From contig OY987245.1 of NCBI GenBank assembly GCA_963920765.1, positions 21,220,727 to 21,284,726 of the forward strand: a stretch of 64,000 bases of DNA, in the 5' to 3' direction. This document shows, piece after piece, positions 59,100 through 64,000 of the stretch. The DNA is from Ulota crispa. Lineage: Eukaryota; Streptophyta; Bryopsida; Orthotrichales; Orthotrichaceae. Within the stretch, counting starts at the first letter, position 1; every line of letters starts with the position of its first letter. The notes below the pieces were generated by a model, which searched no databases, was not told the DNA's origin, and saw only the letters and a list, made by a program, of their open reading frames with translations. Position numbers and translations under genes: made by a program.

Positions 59100-59527
59100 G
59101 GGAATTGATATATGCACACTGGGAGGTTGATATTTGCACCCCCCTCCCTTGGGTAAGTTTTAGATTTCTACCATCATTAAGCTGAATTTGAGAATTTTGA
59201 ATTCAAATTCAAACTTAGAGACCATGCTTTGAGCTATAACCATAAAAAAAGTTGCAATTCAACAACACCCAATGAAAAAGCTTATCTTTTTTTACAAACA
59301 AAAATAAAAGCAACACTTTTATATCTAGCTAAAAAATTTCATTGGGTGTTGTTGAATTGCAACTTTTTTTTTATGGTTCTAGACTATATCATGGTCTCTA
59401 AGTCCAAATTTGAATTCCAAATTCTCAAATTTAGCTTTATGATGGTAGATATCTAAAACCTTACCCGGGGGGGGAGGGGGGGGGGTTGGGCAAGTATCAA
59501 CCCCCCAATGTGCATTTATCAATTTCC
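59100..59527. mobile_element. GGGAATTGATAT-ended foldback, second copy
   Basis: The ends are GGGAATTGATATATGCACA and TGTGCATTTATCAATTTCC. Inner arms pair CACCCAATGAAAAAGC with TTTCATTGGGTGTTGTTGAA. It shares AGTTTTAGATTTCTACCATC with 21007-21417. Flanks TAAAAATA and TAAAATTA approximate an 8-bp duplication. A G-rich run lies at 59467-59490. Confidence 0.65.
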
Positions 59528-59717
59528 TAAAATTAATAGAATACTTGAACTTAGACATGCTTCTTGGTCAGGGTTTAATATAGCTCTACACTTTCAGTAT
59601 GCAAAAAGTTTATGAGAAAATAATTAAATTTGCTAGTTAAAGGAAATTACCAAAAAAGGATACTCATAAATTAGAAGTAGGCAACAACATAACAACACTT
59701 TCATTTATTTGTATGAC

Positions 59718-60047
59718 TAAGGTAGTGTGCTCATACATCGTCCAGGCATTAAAACCACCCACCTTCTGAAATGTACCCTTGATGTACATGCTTTTTTACA
59801 TAGGTTTTCAAAATGTATAAGAAGTGTACATTTGAGCAGGTGGGCGGTTTTAGAGACCTATGACCTTTCCACTTCAAAGTTTCATAACTTAATCCACAAA
59901 ACTTCTAAAAATATGAAATAACTTGGGTTAGATGTCAATTCTTCTTGTCTTTCAAGGAAAATTTACTGAAAAGTAGTTCAAGAAGTTTCACCTCCCCAAA
60001 ATTTAGTTTCAGCCCTTAGATGGACGGTTTATGAGCACACTACCTTA
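59718..60047 (-). mobile_element. AAGGTAG-ended miniature element (copy 5 of 5)
   Basis: It starts TAAGGTAGTGTGCTCAT and ends ATGAGCACACTACCTTA, perfect 17-nt inverted ends. Orientation is opposite to the copies at 18694 and 48599. Confidence 0.8.
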
Positions 60048-61079
60048 AATTTGAGTAGCAATGCAGAACTTTTTGTTGTTCTTAATTTTTGTCAAATTGC
60101 AATATGAATCTAAATACAATCAAATGGATACAAATCAGATTAATTTTAGAATGTGCTAACTTCACTAACTTAGTCTACTAAAGGATTCAGATTTTCACTT
60201 CTACGTTTTAAGTTGAAGAAAATACAAATTCTATGAATTATGCCAAAAGTAAATCTGTTGTTTGGGAAGTTTGAAAAGAGTAAATGTTTGAATCAAGAAT
60301 TAAAATTTGGATTTTTTAATTAATTTTATTAATTGCATTTGGAAACATTAAAAAAACCAATACACTAATTACTAAGAAAATCGGAACAAAAAGCAAAGTG
60401 TAGTTTTTTTTTAAATATACATAAATATGTTGATTTGTTATCTGTTTATTAAAACGCACATACTAATGACAATATATTGATCAAAATTTCAAAATTTTAT
60501 CACTCATTAAGGTGTTACTAACATGGTGACTGATTTACAAACAAACATCTCAAAACCAAAGGTTATACACATGTATACAAAACTCCTATACACGTACATA
60601 CAGACTCATATACACATACAAACATACATACTATCTATATATATATATATACTTGTGTAATGTACATACATGCACATGTAGATTAAAGTCAAAATGACTT
60701 TTTTAATAGCAGAAATTTCTCATAGTTTTGATTATCAAAATTTGGATGAAAATCTTTCTTGTTTACACAAAACTGTTTATAAAAAGGATTTGAATGATTT
60801 CTAATCACATCACTTTGAAAGTCCCTTTGCGTGTGTGTCAATGTAAGTTTGACTTCAAAACATCCTAAAAATCTTTGATACATGCCTTCAACTGCCTCTT
60901 TTGCTCGTTGCTATTGCCGATCATTTTGAAAGGTAAAGTAAAGAATTCAATTTATAAACGGAGTAAATCAAAATGGAGTGTGCCTCCAAGTATTGTGTGA
61001 GATATTGTGTATGCTGAAAAGCAATCTCAAACAAACAAACGCCCCACCATTGAGTTCCTTACCTAATTGCCTTTACAAT
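60048..61079. other. AT-rich spacer with dinucleotide tracts
   Basis: TACATATACACATACA-type tracts and a TATATATA run occur at about 60570-60680. No gene. Confidence 0.4.
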
Positions 61080-62640
61080 GTGTAGAGTATTCAATGTACA
61101 ACGGCCTTGAATAAAGTTTGTCGCTCTCTGTTTTTTCACTTATAGGTCATGTCATGGTATGTTTTAAAATTGAGGTCAATTGGGCTTTTTTGATCTTGCA
61201 TTTTTTTATATCTCATTCTTGTCTTCAATCCCAACCAAGCATACCAAAATTCAACCTCAAAAATTTAAAATTCAAAATTCAAAATTTGACAAATTTCTTT
61301 GTGCCACAAAGATTTTACATGGTTTTATAAGAAAATTGATTGAAAAACATTGATGTTGAATTTTGGAAATTTGATTGCATAGATGTATAGGTAACATCCA
61401 TATGCACATCCATATGCACATCTTTTGTGCTAAAAAAATCCCTTAAGAAAATAGAAATTGATCTTCACAAGGTTTAGTGTGACATGTGATATGTCCAAAT
61501 CTTTTTAAATATATATTTTTTATTTAGTTAGCTTTTCACCAAGTAAACACAACAACATGTTCAAAGTTACAAACTTAGTCATAGTGTATGAGTAAAATAG
61601 AAAAAATTGATTATCACAAGAAAATATCTATTTTACAAGATTTGGACATATCACATGTTACACTAAACCTTATGAAGATCAATTTCTATTTACTTAAGGG
61701 ATTTTTTTTTAGCACAAAAGATGTGCGTATGGATGTGCGTATGGATGTGCGTATGGATGTGCGTATGGATGTGCGTATGGATGTGCGTATGGATGTGCGT
61801 ATGGATGTGCGTATGGATGTGCGTATGGATGTGCGTATGGATGTGCGTATGGATGTGGGTATGGATGTGCGTATGGATGTGCATATGGATGTGTGTATGG
61901 ATGTGCATATGGATGTGTGTATGGATGTTACTTGATTTTATTGTTTTCAATCATAAAGATTAATTCTTATGCAATCCCAACCTAGCTTACCAAAATTTGA
62001 TTCCAAAAAACCAAAATACTATTTTTATTGAATTATTTTGTATTAAATTCATGATTTTACATGAAAAGTGATTGAAGAAAATTGGTGATGAATTTTTGAG
62101 ATTTGATTGCATGAATGTGTAGGCATCCATACGCACATCTTTCCTTCTAGCAAGCATTTCCAAAATATGCTCCTTCATTCCTTCTATAATGATTTCAATG
62201 TTGAGATGAACATGTTCAAATTTTGTAAAATAAATATTTTGTGATAATCAACTTTTGTTGTTTGACTCATACACTAGTACTAAATTTGTACCTCTAACCA
62301 TAACAATATGTTTACTTAGCCAAAAGCTAGTTAAAATATTAAAAAATCTATTTTACAAATTTTGGTCCTACCACAACCCACATTGAACTCTTTATCAATC
62401 ATAATTTTGTTACTTAGAGGTATTTGTTTTAACATGAAAAAGGCACATATAAATGTTTCCTACATATCTAAGCAATGGAATCTCAAAAATTCATCATCCA
62501 TTTTCATGGAAAATCATAAATTCAATACAAAATAATTCACCAAAGATAAGGTTGTGGTTTTTTGGAATCAAAATTTGGTATACTTGGTTGGGATAGCATA
62601 AGAATCACTATCTATGATTCAAAACCACCAAAATCCCAAA
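61080..62640. repeat. Foldback cluster with expanded minisatellite arm
   Basis: Around about 61550 the two arms are inverted copies. AACATCCATATGCACATCC... at 61393-61470 pairs with the segment ending AGCACAAAAGATGTGCGTATGG at about 61730. The right arm carries the 12-bp minisatellite at 61721-61928. A further related arm continues to 62640. It shares sequence with 19026-20240 and 28628-29500. Confidence 0.6.
61721..61928. repeat. 12-bp minisatellite (GATGTGCGTATG)n
   Basis: About 17 units, the first dozen almost perfect, the last few with GTGGGT, GCATAT and GTGTGT variants. The unit has no stop in several frames, which explains open frames on both strands. Confidence 0.92.
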
Positions 62641-62999
62641 TTTTCTATGTAATATGCAAAGTGTTTTTAATTGCAGCAAGGGAGTCGACAATTCATGCTT
62701 GCTTGGTATTGTACATAAGGATGATTGTAGTCTCCAAACATCTAGAATTTCAGATTTTGAATTTTGTTAGTTGTCTTTTTATACATTAGTGTAGGATCAA
62801 GTGGTACAATTTAGTGCATTTTCAAGCATTTTTATGATCTCATTATCTTATTGTCAACATTCAAATTGTATTTGAAAGTGTTGAAAATGAAAAGCAAAGA
62901 ACAACAAAAATGACATCTATTTATATAATTAAATGTCATGGCCGTTAAGTCTATGGTGGTCAGTCAATGACATTAACTAATTTTGTGTGGGGGAAGGAT
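62641..62999. other. AT-rich spacer
   Basis: Nothing recognised. Confidence 0.35.
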
Positions 63000-63405
63000 C
63001 GAAGGCTTGGTTGAGGCTTGATTGAGGCTTGGTTGGGGGATCAAGGGCTTAGGTGAGGGGCATGGGGCCATGAATGTATGTAGCCATGGGGCGATGGGGG
63101 ACATGGGGTCATGGGGGGCATGGGACAAGCATATATGGGATCATGGGGTCATAAAGACATGAGCTTATGGGGTGCATGGGATTATGGGTTGTGGGGTGCA
63201 TGCGGTTATGGAGTGCATGGGGTCATGGGATCATAAAGACATGGGGTTATGGGGGGCATGGGGTCACAGGGGGACGTGAGGCCATGGGACTATGGAGTTA
63301 TAGAAAGCATGGGGTCACGGGGGCCATGGAGCCATCTGGTTATAGAATGCATGGGATTATGGGGCCATGAGGGGACATGGGAGTCATGAAGGCCCATGAG
63401 GTAGG
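63000..63405 (+). repeat. Degenerate G-rich CATGGGGTCATGGGG repeat
   Basis: Variants of GCATGGGGTCATGGGG, GTTATGG and CATAAAGACATGGG recur irregularly for about 400 bp. The 67-codon frame at 63167-63370 is a product of the repeat. The plus strand carries many G-runs. Confidence 0.8.
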
Positions 63406-64000
63406 TTACAAATCTTCAAATTTCAAAACTTTCTTTTATTGAAATCCATTTTTAAAATTGTATTCATACATGAGAATGCCTTTTGCATGAACTTGTCCGT
63501 ACGACAGGTATACAAGACTTGTATCTAATTAAAGAATGGCGTTTTGATTCTTCCACCCTTACATTCAACAAATAGTAAATTTTTAAAATAAAACTTAGCA
63601 TTGGATAATCAATCAAACATTGAGTATGCAAATTTAGATTCTATTTCAAACGTGACATTTTTTATTCACCCTTCTTAGTATTTAAATGATATCTAGGTAT
63701 AAGAAAGCACTATTTGGTTGTTAAAATTTGAATTTTCCAAAGCTAGAGCCAATTCAACATCTTTTATACAACATTCTTGGAGTCTCATACAAGGTAACAT
63801 TCATTTCAAAACATTTAGTGGTTCTAATTCTAGAGTTTAAGGACCACATTCTAAGAAGATCATATACTATAAAACCATATAGATTGCATCAACTTTTTTC
63901 TTACACATTGGAAAAAAGTTCATAGTAGTCAAAAAATAATTTAGGAAATAGGATATCAATAAAGAAACACACTTCTAGTCCTCATAATAAAGTTGAATAC
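63406..64000. other. AT-rich spacer to window end
   Basis: No gene or repeat recognised. Confidence 0.35.

Noticed and set aside
61588..61963. Open frames of 80-115 codons encoding repeating VRMD, MCVW or HIHT
   Set aside because: They are translations of a 12-bp minisatellite with no stops in several frames on both strands.

Overview
The window is nuclear DNA of a plant-lineage (streptophyte) organism. It encodes a plant-type omega-3 fatty acid desaturase, a HAL3-type phosphopantothenoylcysteine decarboxylase, GT-AG introns and a short run of the plant telomere heptamer TTTAGGG. A centrosomal CEP78-like gene suggests a lineage that still makes basal bodies and motile sperm (bryophyte, lycophyte, fern or charophyte alga) rather than a flowering plant. 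The species cannot be named from the sequence alone.

Layout. 1-4.4 kb: inverted-repeat elements and unassigned spacer. 4.4-18.1 kb is a gene island with five recognisable genes: intronless omega-3 desaturase (-), proteasome beta-7/PBG1 (-, 6 exons), CEP78-like leucine-rich-repeat protein (+, 8 exons), PPCDC/HAL3 (-, 2 exons) and CMC2 (-, 3 exons). A broken coding remnant lies between the proteasome and CEP78-like genes. CMC2 and PPCDC lie head-to-tail with only 68 bp between stop and start. 18.7-31 kb and 36-64 kb are AT-rich and consist almost entirely of short non-autonomous inverted-repeat transposons, foldbacks and minisatellites. 31.9-35.5 kb holds one further gene, a zinc-binding medium-chain dehydrogenase (+, 6 exons), with transposons in its introns and one abutting its stop codon.

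The exon models were joined by hand from splice sites, reading phase and protein-family continuity; all five spliced models stay in frame from ATG to stop. The genes are unrelated housekeeping functions (membrane lipid desaturation, protein turnover, centriole/cilium, coenzyme A synthesis, cytochrome oxidase assembly, redox), not a pathway cluster.

The main novelty is in the repeats. About eighteen elements begin with TTAA followed by CCC(C/T)T and end with the reverse complement, as expected for TTAA-targeting (piggyBac- or Kolobok-like) miniature elements. Several other families show visible target-site duplications: 8-bp hAT-like, TA Stowaway-like and 3-bp CACTA-like. No transposase, reverse transcriptase or integrase coding sequence was recognised, and no tRNA, rRNA or CRISPR array was seen.
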